64,000 nt of DNA from Parapedobacter sp051400755 (GCF_051400755.1 NZ_JBLFFL010000002.1:682001-746000); one strand, 5' to 3'; shown: positions 17,601-25,254, counted from the first letter of the stretch. Numbers and translations are program-made. The notes: generated from the letters alone by a model not told the origin.

Positions 17601-17988
17601 TAGTATTGGTGTCCGTTATGTAAGCCTTAGCGGTAGCACGCGTGGACGGGAACAGGTCGTAACTGCTTTCCAAGATGATCCGGAAGTGCGGGTATTCCTG
17701 GTCAGTCTCAAGGCAGGCGGCACAGGGCTCAACCTGACCGCGGCCGAAGTGGTGTATTTGATAGATCCCTGGTGGAACCCAGCCGTGGAAAACCAGGCGA
17801 TAGACCGCGTGCACCGCATCGGGCAAGACAAAAAGATCGTGGCCTATCGGTTGGTGACGCCCGATACGGTGGAGGAGAAGGTGTTGCAATTACAGGCAAC
17901 CAAAAGCGCATTGGCGGACGGGTTGATACGTGGTGATGCCTCGTTTTTCCGGACGCTGGATAGGGAAGCGTTGCTTGGATTGTTGTAA
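14653..17988 (+). CDS. SNF2-family DNA-dependent ATPase/helicase
   Basis: A large protein (1111 residues from ATG 14653). The first 640 or so residues match nothing I can name; no SWIM-type zinc-finger Cys/His pattern is seen. The SNF2 core begins LRPYQHQGLNWL near residue 655, with Walker A DEMGLGKT, the Walker B box as LDESQ instead of DEAH, and SGTPFENS. The C-terminal helicase domain has FSQFVSMLHL, GGTGLNLT and a final DRVHRIGQ arginine-finger motif. It probably remodels DNA-protein complexes or aids transcription recycling, like RapA-type proteins. The start is uncertain: ATG 14623 is in frame but only three bases after the -7 box. Confidence 0.88.
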   Translation: MFRTTTVDQLSETAILSVGNQGFSAETKAILAVRHVEIDVDKGVFACRLTNGEEALIGVVQEHGHVTISSDTPGPPDRLTAAEVTVLTAILRREALGIFFRPALRQQKLRQAAVAYGLEHEADLDRYLSPVLTGDRLIIQPRLPGLLSLASPKLQELGKQAEHHRLKQPLGLSSVKGAIVVISRHRYYKYLVVELIDAERTKLDKLKLPFTKINPLERVTSAEGIEEARFYAAIARLQQVGDGGSRIASDLEALRIILKYHGNHPFYYHDDHIGENLSPKSLVRVNVAAVPNTIRLSVNAEGAFYALTGVATLAGKPYALHDLALKFGYFFLLKNVLYLVDNPVLLSVVSLLRESGGKLLIHANKFRDFQRQLLDKLSDSIRIEFPDMKPGTALQLAETGFSAPPERLIYLSDFGSHVMIIPVVRYGEAEVAIRTEKQVKAIDERGNDFMVPRDDDVEQAFIALLIKQHPHLPEQLDNQLYYFYLHKKYFLDEEWFLPVFDRWREEGIEVYGFNELSDNKLNSNSVTIAINVTSGLNWFNATHEVRFGKTKASLKKIQAALRNKSKYVALDDGTVGVLPQEWLDKFAEYFQAGEVVDDETLRFAKTNFETLATLYDAAMLDKAVADELRELRERLNNFESIQTLDTPRGLNATLRPYQHQGLNWLGFLDAFNFGGILADEMGLGKTVQIIAFMLSQREAGRRGTDLVVMPATLIFNWQRELATLAPSLTVLTLYGTGRTKSAATIAQHDVVLTSYTTLLTDIRFLKDFTFNYVYLDESQYIKNSDSQRYKAVRLLQARNRIAISGTPFENSSFDLYGQLSFACPGLLGDRRYFRDVYGRPIDQFKHKKRRIELQQKIKPFILRRTKQGVAADLPEKVSTVLYCEMGEQQRKIYDAYEKEFREFISALSGEKLDKSPMHVLRGLTRLRQICNSPALLPDGMLNTSVSAKIELLKEQIQDKSPYHKVVVFSQFVSMLHLIEDMLNSIGVRYVSLSGSTRGREQVVTAFQDDPEVRVFLVSLKAGGTGLNLTAAEVVYLIDPWWNPAVENQAIDRVHRIGQDKKIVAYRLVTPDTVEEKVLQLQATKSALADGLIRGDASFFRTLDREALLGLL

Positions 17989-18006
17989 CAGGCCGAAAAA
18001 CAAGCG

Positions 18007-19233
18007 CTACTTCACCTCAATACGCCTATTCCGAAAAACCAATAGGAAAAGCACGGCCAATGCGAGCGCATAAGCAGCGAAGGTAAACCAAATGCTGGGC
18101 CAGTCCCGTACACCGCCGGCGGTAAAGTGATCTACGACCCAACCGCTGCCGTAACCGCCGATGACGGCACCGAAGCCGTTGGTCATGATCATGAACAACC
18201 CTTGCGCGCTGGATCGGATTTTCGGTTCCGCCACTTGCTCAACATACAGCGAGCCCGAGATGTTGAAGAAATCAAAGGCCATCCCGTAGATGACCATGGA
18301 CAATACCAATAGGTACAGCCGGTTATCGGGATTGCCCAAGCCGAACAGCCCGAACCGCAATACCCACGCAAGAATACTGAACAGGATGACGTTGCGTATG
18401 CCGAAGCGGGTCAGGAAAAATGGGATCAGGAGGATGAAAAAGGTTTCTGAAATCTGTGAAATGGAAAGCAGCAGGTTGGGATGTTCCACGCCGAAGGAAT
18501 CGGGATACGTTGCCTTGAAATCGTCCAGAAACGGACCGCCGAATGCGTTGGTGATCTGCAAGGCGGCGCCCAACATGAGCGAAAAGATGAAAAACAGTGC
18601 GGTATTCCGGTGTTTGAATAAGACAAAGGCATCCAATCCCAATGACGACACCAGGGATTTTTTGCGGGTCTCATCCAAAAATGGGGGCGATGGCGGCACG
18701 GTAAACGCATAGCACCCCAGAAATAGTCCGGCCCCCGCCGCCAAGTAAAGCTGATACGGACTCTTTGTCCAGTCCAGTAAATCCACGATCCACATCGCTG
18801 CAATGAACCCCACCGTTCCCCACACCCGGATGGGGGGGAAGGCTTTGACCACGTTGAATCCCCTGCGGGTCAGTACATTATAACATACTGAATTCGAAAG
18901 CGCTAGTGTGGGCATGTAAAACAATGAGTTGACCAGCATCAGGCTGTAGAACGTCTGGAAATCGGTCACCCGCGTGGCGGCGATCAACGCGGCGGCGCTG
19001 ATGAAATGCGCCACGGCATATACCCGCTCGGCATTGATCCAGCGGTCAGCCACGATACCCAGCAGCCCGGGCATAAAGATGGAGGCAATGCCCATCGTGG
19101 AGTAGACGGAGCCGATTTGCAGGCCAGAAAAACCCAATTGTCCCCCCATATACCCACCAAGGGAAATGAGCCACGAACCCCACACAAAAAATTGCAGGAA
19201 ACTCATCACCGTGAGCCGGATTTTTATTGCCAT
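18007..19233 (-). CDS. MFS nucleoside permease (NupG-like)
   Basis: A 408-residue major facilitator protein with about 12 hydrophobic segments. The N-terminus (FLQFFVWGSWLISLGGYM) and the segment FNVVKAFPPIRVWGTVGFI resemble the NupG/XapB nucleoside:proton symporter family. It should import nucleosides across the inner membrane. The start lies 14 bases after the stop of the bifunctional nuclease gene, so the two are probably co-transcribed, which fits a link between nucleic-acid breakdown and nucleoside uptake. The substrate range cannot be read from sequence. Confidence 0.85.
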   Translation of the reverse strand: MAIKIRLTVMSFLQFFVWGSWLISLGGYMGGQLGFSGLQIGSVYSTMGIASIFMPGLLGIVADRWINAERVYAVAHFISAAALIAATRVTDFQTFYSLMLVNSLFYMPTLALSNSVCYNVLTRRGFNVVKAFPPIRVWGTVGFIAAMWIVDLLDWTKSPYQLYLAAGAGLFLGCYAFTVPPSPPFLDETRKKSLVSSLGLDAFVLFKHRNTALFFIFSLMLGAALQITNAFGGPFLDDFKATYPDSFGVEHPNLLLSISQISETFFILLIPFFLTRFGIRNVILFSILAWVLRFGLFGLGNPDNRLYLLVLSMVIYGMAFDFFNISGSLYVEQVAEPKIRSSAQGLFMIMTNGFGAVIGGYGSGWVVDHFTAGGVRDWPSIWFTFAAYALALAVLFLLVFRNRRIEVK

Positions 19234-19247
19234 AGCGGCCTCTCCAT

Positions 19248-19856
19248 TTACGAGGATTTTCTTCGGGTTAGTTCATCCCGGATACGTGCGGCCTTTTCAT
19301 ATAATTCATCCGCCAGCGCTTTGGATAAGTTCTCTTGCAGCTGTTCGTCGGTCATGGATGCGAATGATGACGTTTCTTTGGTAGGTATGACCTCGGGGTC
19401 GTTGGCGGCTGTCGATTCGATGTTTTCGAGAAATACAAAGTCGTTGCCCTCGATGACGATCCCCGCAGACGCCAAGATAAACTCGTATGTATATACCGAT
19501 GCCTTGAAACGTACTGCCAAGGCGATGGCATCGGATGTGCGCGCGTCTATTTCGGTTTGTTTTTGGCCGTCGTTGAAGACGATCTTCGCATAAAAGATAC
19601 CGTCTACGAGGTTATAGATGATCACTTCGTCGATACGGATGTGATAAGTGTCAGCAAATGTCTTAAATAGGTCGTGGGTGAGCGGCCTACTGGGTGTCAT
19701 CTTTTCGATTTCGATAGCAATGGCCTGTGCTTCGAATCCGCCAATAATGATGGGCAAGCGCCGTCGTCCTGATACCTCTCCCAATACCAGGGCATAAGCT
19801 CCCGATTGGGTTTGGCTGTAGGATAAACCGACAATATCTAACTTTATCTTCTTCAT
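19248..19856 (-). CDS. Bifunctional nuclease domain protein with C-terminal UVR motif
   Basis: A 202-residue protein. Residues 1-140 form the BFN (DUF151) domain, with the conserved LPIIIGGFEAQAIAIE segment and DARTSDAIALAVR. The last 40 residues form a UvrB/UvrC-type helical hairpin (LADELYEKAARIRDEL). BFN proteins are credited with DNase and RNase activity in plants, and the BFN-UVR fusion is common in Bacteroidota. It lies between etfA (111 bases upstream) and the nucleoside permease. The cellular role is unproven. Confidence 0.88.
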   Translation of the reverse strand: MKKIKLDIVGLSYSQTQSGAYALVLGEVSGRRRLPIIIGGFEAQAIAIEIEKMTPSRPLTHDLFKTFADTYHIRIDEVIIYNLVDGIFYAKIVFNDGQKQTEIDARTSDAIALAVRFKASVYTYEFILASAGIVIEGNDFVFLENIESTAANDPEVIPTKETSSFASMTDEQLQENLSKALADELYEKAARIRDELTRRKSS

Positions 19857-19967
19857 ACTTCATTCCCTGACGGGAGATACAAAGATGCGAATTGTAATTG
19901 AAAAATACGGTTACCTTATTCGCTTTTATAGTATAAAGCTGTCAGTATTTTCTTGAAAAACCATCAT

Positions 19968-20942
19968 TTAGTTGCCTTTGTAGGCCTTGATGGCAGCCGT
20001 AAGCTTGGGTACCACATCAAAAGCATCACCTACGATACCATAGTCGGCCACCTTGAAAAAAGGGGCTTCGGGATCTTTGTTGATGACGACGATGGTTTTC
20101 GACGCGCTTACGCCAGCCAGGTGTTGGATCGCACCGGAGATGCCGATGGCAATATACAGGTTGGGGCTTACGGCGATGCCCGTTTGGCCCACGTGCTCTG
20201 CATGCGGCCGCCATCCGGCGTCAGACACCGGTTTGGAACAGGCCGTCGCAGCGCCCAATACCTCAGCTAACTCCTCAATCATCCCCCAATTTTCGGGCCC
20301 TTTGAGGCCACGGCCAGCGGAGACCACAATTTCCGCATCGGGCAGGGTGATCTTGTCGGTGGTGCGAACAATATCTTGGATAACCGTGGTGAGGTCACCC
20401 GCACCGATTGCTGGACTGAACGGTTGTACATCAGCGCTACCGCCTATTTCGCGTACTTCAAACGCATTGGGGTTGAGTGCGATGACCTTTTTTGCCGAGG
20501 TTAGTTCGGTGACGGCATATGCCTTGCCTGAGAAGGCGGTCTTCTTTACGGTAAGCTTATCTCCATCGATCTGCGGCAATGCGATTGCGCCGTCGGCCAG
20601 TCCGGCCCCAAGCTTGGCCGCAACTCGGGGTGCCAGCCCCTTGCCGCTGAAGGAATTGGAGATCACCACGATGGCGGCATCAATTTGGTCGGCTGCGGCC
20701 GCAATGACGGAAGCGTATGCCTGATTAATGAACTGGCTAAGTTGCTCAGATGATACATGAAGCACGGTGGATGCACCATAATTGCCTAATGAGTTGAGCT
20801 CAGTTTGGTCCACATGACCGATCGATATCGCCGTGAGGGACGTGTCCAACATATCGGCAATGGCTTTGGCGTACGATACGACCTCATGTACGGATTTTTT
20901 GAATTTGCCTTCCGTGTGTTCGGTATATACTAAAACTGACAT
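19968..20942 (-). CDS. etfA: Electron transfer flavoprotein subunit alpha
   Basis: A 324-residue EtfA. The C-terminal FAD-binding domain shows VSAGRGLKG at about residue 208 and the GQTGIAVSPNLYIAIGISG segment near 252. The N-terminal half is the adenine-nucleotide alpha hydrolase-like domain. With EtfB it carries electrons from acyl-CoA and similar dehydrogenases to the quinone pool through ETF:quinone oxidoreductase, which is not in the window. It follows etfB after a 73-base gap that holds a 14-bp tandem repeat. Confidence 0.95.
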   Translation of the reverse strand: MSVLVYTEHTEGKFKKSVHEVVSYAKAIADMLDTSLTAISIGHVDQTELNSLGNYGASTVLHVSSEQLSQFINQAYASVIAAAADQIDAAIVVISNSFSGKGLAPRVAAKLGAGLADGAIALPQIDGDKLTVKKTAFSGKAYAVTELTSAKKVIALNPNAFEVREIGGSADVQPFSPAIGAGDLTTVIQDIVRTTDKITLPDAEIVVSAGRGLKGPENWGMIEELAEVLGAATACSKPVSDAGWRPHAEHVGQTGIAVSPNLYIAIGISGAIQHLAGVSASKTIVVINKDPEAPFFKVADYGIVGDAFDVVPKLTAAIKAYKGN

Positions 20943-20978
20943 ATTTCTTTGTTTACGCTTTTCGCTGTTGCTTTTTGC

Positions 20979-21020
20979 TCCTTACTCTTTTTTCCTTACT
21001 CTTTATTCCTTACTCCTAAA
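20979..21020. repeat. Three 14-bp tandem repeats between etfB and etfA
   Basis: TCCTTACTC recurs at 20979, 20993 and 21007, exactly 14 bases apart, with T/A-rich filler. On the transcribed strand this is a purine-rich GAGTAAGGA array at the etfB stop and before the etfA start. Confidence 0.75.
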
Positions 21021-21753
21021 TCACTCTAGCCTTGCTGTGCAATAAATCCACGAGCTTCTCCGTGTCGTTTGCGTCGACCAAGGTGACGGCGCCCCGCGGT
21101 TCAGGTGTCTCGTACCCGACGATGCGGGACAACACGGGTACGTCTGCCGGTTCCACCACGGTCAATGGTTTGGTGCGGGCACTCATGATGCCGCGCATGT
21201 TGGGGATCCGAGGCTCAGCTACTCCCTCCGCTGTACCGGCAATCAAAGGAAGGGGGATAGCGAGTACCTCCTTGCCGCCCTCGATTTCCCGTTCTATGGT
21301 CGCGGTACGATCATTGATGTCAATTTTCTTGGTCGTCGATATGGAAGGGATGCCCAACAGTTCGCCGACAAAGGCGGCGACTTGTGAACCGTTGTAATCG
21401 ATGGATTCCCTGCCGGTGAGGATCAGGTCAAACGACCTGTCTTTTGCATAGTTAGCGATCTGGTTAGCCACAAACCAGGCATCGCGCGGCAATGCGTTGA
21501 CGCGAACGGCTTCGTCAGCACCCGTCGCCAGGGCTTTACGTATGGTCGGCTCGGTACTGGCTTCGCCGACGTTAATGACCGTCACCGTACCTTTTCCTGC
21601 TTCGGCTAAGCCGATGGCTTTGGATAGGGCGATCTCATCGTAAGGATTGACGATGTATTGGAGCCCCGCGGTGTTCAGCACGGTGTTGTCGTTCGAGAAG
21701 GTTATTTTTGAGGTGGTGTCCGGGACGTTACTGATGCATACTAGTATGTTCAT
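21016..21753 (-). CDS. etfB: Electron transfer flavoprotein subunit beta
   Basis: A 245-residue EtfB, partner of EtfA, containing the structural AMP site. It starts MNILVCISNVPDTT and has the family signature in VNPYDEIALSKAIGL and the DLILTGRESIDYNGSQV segment near residue 110. It is the first gene of the likely operon etfB-etfA-(BFN-nupG). Upstream, between it and the divergent TPR gene, lies a run of GGTGA-type imperfect repeats. No exact TAnnTTTG element was found in front of it. Confidence 0.95.
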   Translation of the reverse strand: MNILVCISNVPDTTSKITFSNDNTVLNTAGLQYIVNPYDEIALSKAIGLAEAGKGTVTVINVGEASTEPTIRKALATGADEAVRVNALPRDAWFVANQIANYAKDRSFDLILTGRESIDYNGSQVAAFVGELLGIPSISTTKKIDINDRTATIEREIEGGKEVLAIPLPLIAGTAEGVAEPRIPNMRGIMSARTKPLTVVEPADVPVLSRIVGYETPEPRGAVTLVDANDTEKLVDLLHSKARVI

Positions 21754-21803
21754 AACACTGGTTTTTCACAAACATCGACAAACTTTTAGTCTTTTGCAAG
21801 TTT

Positions 21804-21844
21804 GGTGACCGGTGGTTGGTGATCGGTGATTAGTGGTGAGTGAT
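21804..21844. repeat. Imperfect GGTGAT/GGTGAC repeats between etfB and the TPR gene
   Basis: About five degenerate copies of a 6-9 bp GGTGA(T/C)-type word lie in the divergent promoter region. No longer unit is visible. Confidence 0.5.
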
Positions 21845-21859
21845 TTGCTGGAAAAATAG

Positions 21860-21867
21860 TAAGTTTG
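21860..21867 (+). promoter_or_regulatory. -7 box TAAGTTTG of the small TPR gene
   Basis: Exact TAnnTTTG element 21 bases before the ATG at 21889. The in-frame TTG at 21865 lies inside it and is not a start. Confidence 0.55.
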
Positions 21868-21888
21868 CTACTTGAAGCGAGGTTAAGC

Positions 21889-22221
21889 ATGAGTGAACGT
21901 TTGATGCAACTGATCGATTTTCTGGCGGATAGCCCGAATGACCCTTTTGTGAAATATGCGCTTGCCACGGAGCATTTGAAGCTGGGGAATACGGCCGGCG
22001 CACTCCTGTACTACGAGGAGTTGCGGACCAATCATCCGGAGTACGTGGGAACTTATTATCATTTGGGCAAATTGTATGAAGCGCTGGGGCGAACGGAGGA
22101 GGCAGCCGTCGTGTATGAACAAGGCATGCACGCCGCGCGGACGAAGCGGGACATGCATGCCTTAGCTGAATTGCAGGCCGCCTACCGGGCGGCGACCGGT
22201 ATGGATGACGAGGACGAATAA
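21889..22221 (+). CDS. Small tetratricopeptide-repeat protein
   Basis: A 110-residue soluble protein made almost only of TPR helices: PFVKYALATEHLKLGNTAGALLYYEEL and YVGTYYHLGKLYEALGRTEEA are two canonical repeats (given here as separate short motifs PFVKYALATE, GNTAGAL, YYHLGKLYEALG). It ends in an acidic DDEDE tail and has no signal peptide. TPR proteins of this size act as protein-binding adaptors; the partner is unknown. Its stop codon abuts the stop of the convergent small gene with no gap. Confidence 0.8.
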   Translation: MSERLMQLIDFLADSPNDPFVKYALATEHLKLGNTAGALLYYEELRTNHPEYVGTYYHLGKLYEALGRTEEAAVVYEQGMHAARTKRDMHALAELQAAYRAATGMDDEDE

Positions 22222-22419
22222 CTATACCGTCCCGGGGTTGCTGATATCGGCAGGAGCATCATGCTTTCTCTTATGCTTGCGGTCCGCAAAGCTTTCCCTG
22301 TCGATATCAGTAAGCTGCTCCGCATCTGCTACCACATCGTTCTCGTCTTTTCCCTTCTTTTCAAACGGCTTGTTGTTGCGGTTTTCCGTCGGAACACCCA
22401 CTTGATTTTTTCTATCCAT
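22222..22419 (-). CDS. Small highly charged protein of unknown function
   Basis: A 65-residue, Cys-free, very hydrophilic protein (MDRKNQVGVPTEN... ending ISNPGTV) that looks disordered. I do not recognise a family. It is likely real because AAAGGAG, a strong Shine-Dalgarno rare in this window, lies seven bases before the ATG. It lacks the TAnnTTTG promoter, so it may be under a different sigma factor. The gene ends exactly where the convergent TPR gene ends. Confidence 0.6.
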   Translation of the reverse strand: MDRKNQVGVPTENRNNKPFEKKGKDENDVVADAEQLTDIDRESFADRKHKRKHDAPADISNPGTV

Positions 22420-22516
22420 GACTGCACTCCTTTCTTTTATTGTTTATAAGAAAACAGGTGGCTAGCTCCATTGTTTTGATAAACTTGGATTTGTCGCGTT
22501 ATCAGGGAGTAGGGGA

Positions 22517-23653
22517 TTAGGCCTTTTCCAAGCAGAGCTCACGCAGCTTGGCGACGACGAAGTCAATCTCTTCACGCGTGTTGTTTTTGCAGAATGAAAA
22601 CCGCACATTAGGCCGCTGAGCATCGGCGTTTATACCCCGTAACACGTGCGACCCGATATCCGATCCCGAGCTGCAGGCGCTGCCGCCGGATGCCGAGATA
22701 CCCGAGATATCCAGGTTGAACAACATCATATCGGCGATGTCCGTGCATGGAAACGAAGCATTGAGTACGGTATACAAGCTGTTTTGAGGCGTGAGATCAC
22801 CATTGAAACGAATATCCTGGATGTGTTCCGTCAGTTGGGCAATCATGTAATCCTTCAAACCTTGGATGTAATGCCGATGTTCGGTCATATGCACGTAAGC
22901 GATCTCCAGCGCCTTGGCCAAACCCACAATGCCGTATACATTTTCAGTGCCGCCGCGCATGTTGCGTTCTTGGGCACCGCCATGGATAAAGGGTTTGATC
23001 TTGGTATTATGGTTGACGTAGAGGAAGCCCACGCCTTTGGGGCCGTGGAATTTGTGAGCCGCGCCGGTCACAAAGTCAATCTGCAACTTGGCTAAGTCAT
23101 GCACGTAATGTCCCATGGTTTGTACCGTATCCGAATGGAAGATTGCATGGTACTGCTTGCACAGCGCCGATACGTATTCGATATCGGTGAGCGTGCCGAT
23201 TTCGTTATTGGCGTGCATGAGTGATACAAACGACCGGGGGTTGTCTTTCAACAGCTGTTCGAGCTGTTGAAAGTCGAAATGCCCTTTTTCATCAACATGG
23301 AGTAAATTGAGCTGTATCGTGCCGTTTTTTTGCAGCGCCTCCAGCGTGTGCAGCACCGCATGGTGCTCCAGTGGGGAGGTGATTGCATGGGTAATGCCGT
23401 TGTCAATGATGCCCCTGACGATGGCCGTGTTATCTGCTTCTGTACCGCCCGAGGTAAAGAAAATCTCCGAAGGCGATGCATTCAGTAACCCTGCCACGGT
23501 TTTGCGGGCCTTCTCCACGATGGTCTTTACCTGCCTTCCCTGCGCATGGATGGAAGAAGGGTTGCCATAGTGTTGTTCCATGGTTTCGACCATGGCCTTG
23601 ATGACCTCGGGGTCAAGCGCCGTGGTGGCCGCATTGTCCAGATATACTTGCAT
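22517..23653 (-). CDS. Cysteine desulfurase (IscS/NifS family)
   Basis: A PLP enzyme of 378 residues that removes sulfur from cysteine for Fe-S or thio-cofactor assembly. It starts MQVYLDNAATT. It has the PLP lysine in GAAHKFHGPKG near residue 198 and the persulfide Cys in SGGSACSSGSD near 319. The longer frame to 23713 is rejected because TACCTTTG at 23665-23658 lies upstream of ATG 23653. It stands alone, away from Fe-S scaffold genes; a second family member lies at 38068. It may serve general sulfur transfer. Confidence 0.9.
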   Translation of the reverse strand: MQVYLDNAATTALDPEVIKAMVETMEQHYGNPSSIHAQGRQVKTIVEKARKTVAGLLNASPSEIFFTSGGTEADNTAIVRGIIDNGITHAITSPLEHHAVLHTLEALQKNGTIQLNLLHVDEKGHFDFQQLEQLLKDNPRSFVSLMHANNEIGTLTDIEYVSALCKQYHAIFHSDTVQTMGHYVHDLAKLQIDFVTGAAHKFHGPKGVGFLYVNHNTKIKPFIHGGAQERNMRGGTENVYGIVGLAKALEIAYVHMTEHRHYIQGLKDYMIAQLTEHIQDIRFNGDLTPQNSLYTVLNASFPCTDIADMMLFNLDISGISASGGSACSSGSDIGSHVLRGINADAQRPNVRFSFCKNNTREEIDFVVAKLRELCLEKA

Positions 23654-23657
23654 GCTG

Positions 23658-23665
23658 CAAAGGTA
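23658..23665 (-). promoter_or_regulatory. -7 box TACCTTTG of the cysteine desulfurase gene
   Basis: Exact match on the minus strand, four bases before the ATG at 23653; a leaderless start is implied. Confidence 0.5.
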
Positions 23666-23804
23666 ATAAGATTTTAGATTATGAGACCGGCCATCATCCG
23701 GTTTACCCCTCAAAAATAAAAAGCAAATTTTTTTGAAATGTTTTTCGGGGTTGTTCGTCTATACCAGTAAGCGGCAAAAGAGCGTGTAAATGATTGTGGC
23801 TAAC

Positions 23805-24350
23805 ATGACTGACGAAAAGCAAAGCAACATCACGGCAACCATCAGGTCTTATGGAAAGGGGTTGCTTGGCTTTATTCGCAAACAGGTAAATAATGATGCC
23901 GACGCGGAAGACATCTTGCAGGATGTGTGGTATCAGTTGACCGCGGTGATCCATACACGGCCGGTGGAACAGGTAGGTGGATGGCTTTACCGGGTGGCAA
24001 CGAACCGGATCATCGATAGGCGCCGGAAAAAAACGGAAGAGCCCCTGAAATACAAGCTAACCGGGGAAACAGGTTTTGAAATGGAAGCGGCTTCATTGGT
24101 AACCGAGGGCGATCCTGAGGCTACCTACCGCGAACGCGTGGTGTGGCAGCAGTTTTATTTGGCACTGGAAGAGTTGCCGCCAGCACAGCGAGACGTGTTC
24201 GTGTGGCATGAGTTGGAACGGATACCCTTTGCAGAAATTGCGGCATTCACCGGTGAGCCTGTCAATAAGCTGATCTCGCGAAAACACTATGCCGTGTTGC
24301 ACCTGCGGAAACGGCTGAAAATATTTTATGATGAATTAATAGACAATTAA
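23805..24350 (+). CDS. ECF-type RNA polymerase sigma factor
   Basis: A sigma-70 family protein of 181 residues. Region 2 shows DAEDILQDVWYQL and the GGWLYRVATNRIIDRRR segment. Region 4 shows LPPAQRDVFVWHEL and FAEIAAFTGEPVNKLISR. It should direct polymerase to a small regulon. The start at 23805 (MTDEKQ) is preferred; ATG 23790 is in frame. No obvious anti-sigma gene follows. Instead come a small membrane protein and a small soluble protein in the same direction, which may be its targets or regulators. Confidence 0.88.
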   Translation: MTDEKQSNITATIRSYGKGLLGFIRKQVNNDADAEDILQDVWYQLTAVIHTRPVEQVGGWLYRVATNRIIDRRRKKTEEPLKYKLTGETGFEMEAASLVTEGDPEATYRERVVWQQFYLALEELPPAQRDVFVWHELERIPFAEIAAFTGEPVNKLISRKHYAVLHLRKRLKIFYDELIDN

Positions 24351-24378
24351 CTAAGGAATATCGTAACAAAATAATAAA

Positions 24379-24424
24379 CAGATGAAACCGACATGATTAA
24401 AATAATCATCAAAGGTTTCATCTG
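24379..24424. promoter_or_regulatory. Perfect 11-bp inverted repeat between sigma factor and membrane gene
   Basis: CAGATGAAACC at 24379-24389 pairs with GGTTTCATCTG at 24414-24424. An inner ATGATT/AATCAT pair extends the hairpin. There is no T run after it, so it is not a plain terminator. It could be an RNA processing site, an attenuator or an operator. Confidence 0.6.
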
Positions 24425-24449
24425 ACCATTGAAAATTAAAATTAAACAA

Positions 24450-24845
24450 ATGAAAACATTATTCAGAAGCAGGATGCGGTTTGTATTGATACCCATCATC
24501 GGATTGGCCTTTTTGTTTTTAGTGGGATACGCGGTGATGATGCTGTGGAATTATACCCTGCCTGCGTTATTGGGTGTCAGCGCGATAACACTTTGGCAGG
24601 CCATGGCCTTATTCTTTTTGTGCAAAATCTTATTCGGCTTCAGCGGGGGCGGTCCGGGCAAGGGGCGCGGTGCATGGAAAAGACGGGCCATGCATCGGAA
24701 ATTTGATCGGATGAGCGAATCGGACAGGGCGCAGATGAGCGAAGCGGACAAGGCCCAATTCAAGGCGTATATGCGCTCGAGGTGGTGCCATTGGGAAGGG
24801 ATGGCCGAAGCGCCGGAAAAAAAAGATAGTGCCGAAAATCAATAA
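24450..24845 (+). CDS. Small two-TM membrane protein of unknown function
   Basis: A 131-residue protein with two hydrophobic segments (about residues 10-35 and 42-62), then a Gly-rich turn (GFSGGGPGKGRG) and a basic/charged cytoplasmic-looking tail with the repeated word MSE-(S/A)-D-(R/K)-A-Q. I do not recognise the family. It follows the ECF sigma gene by about 100 bases and precedes the next small gene by 11, so the three probably act together, perhaps with this protein as a membrane sensor or anti-sigma-like partner. That role is inference. Confidence 0.65.
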   Translation: MKTLFRSRMRFVLIPIIGLAFLFLVGYAVMMLWNYTLPALLGVSAITLWQAMALFFLCKILFGFSGGGPGKGRGAWKRRAMHRKFDRMSESDRAQMSEADKAQFKAYMRSRWCHWEGMAEAPEKKDSAENQ

Positions 24846-24856
24846 ACAAAAGCAAC

Positions 24857-25081
24857 ATGACCGAGATACTCATCTTCAAAACCGATGTGCACACCACGGA
24901 ACGTGTGCAGCGGGTAGCGACGGCGTTGGGGACTGTCGATTCCATTAAGCAATGGACGGTTGACCTAGAAGATTGCGACCGCGTGCTCCGCATCGTCGCG
25001 CTCAACCTCCACCCACGAAGGGTTGAGCAACTACTGGCGCGGGAAGGCATCACCTGCGAACCGATGGAATATCAATTATAG
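24857..25081 (+). CDS. Small ferredoxin-fold-like protein, unknown function
   Basis: A 74-residue soluble protein (MTEILIFKTDVH...). The predicted order strand-helix-strand-strand-helix-strand resembles HMA-like metal-binding folds, but the CxxC metal motif is absent; the only Cys residues are in EDCDRV and ITCEPM. It closes the sigma factor/membrane protein/small protein set, with 11 bases between it and the membrane gene. Function unknown. Confidence 0.65.
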   Translation: MTEILIFKTDVHTTERVQRVATALGTVDSIKQWTVDLEDCDRVLRIVALNLHPRRVEQLLAREGITCEPMEYQL

Positions 25082-25130
25082 CCGGCAGCTATGCTGGGAT
25101 CATCCGCATCGGTAAATAAAAATTATTGTT

Positions 25131-25138
25131 TACCTTTG
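25131..25138 (+). promoter_or_regulatory. -7 box TACCTTTG upstream of the exonuclease leader
   Basis: Exact TAnnTTTG match. The next ATG (25146) opens a 19-codon ORF seven bases downstream; the exonuclease ATG is 116 bases further than the box. Confidence 0.55.
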
Positions 25139-25145
25139 CGGAGCA

Positions 25146-25205
25146 ATGGCAATCGAACAACTCGAGAAGGAAGCTGTATCCTTCAACTCAATTTTGGCAA
25201 CATGA
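25146..25205 (+). CDS. Possible 19-residue leader peptide
   Basis: ATG 25146 to TGA 25205 encodes MAIEQLEKEAVSFNSILAT. It begins seven bases after a -7 box, the spacing seen at probable leaderless genes here, and ends 49 bases before the exonuclease ATG. A short GAAGGA...TCCTTC hairpin lies inside it. It may be a regulatory leader, a tiny protein or chance. Confidence 0.3.
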   Translation: MAIEQLEKEAVSFNSILAT

Positions 25206-25254
25206 ACCCGCGTCTCCGCACTAATTGATTACACACACGAATAACTATTCACAA

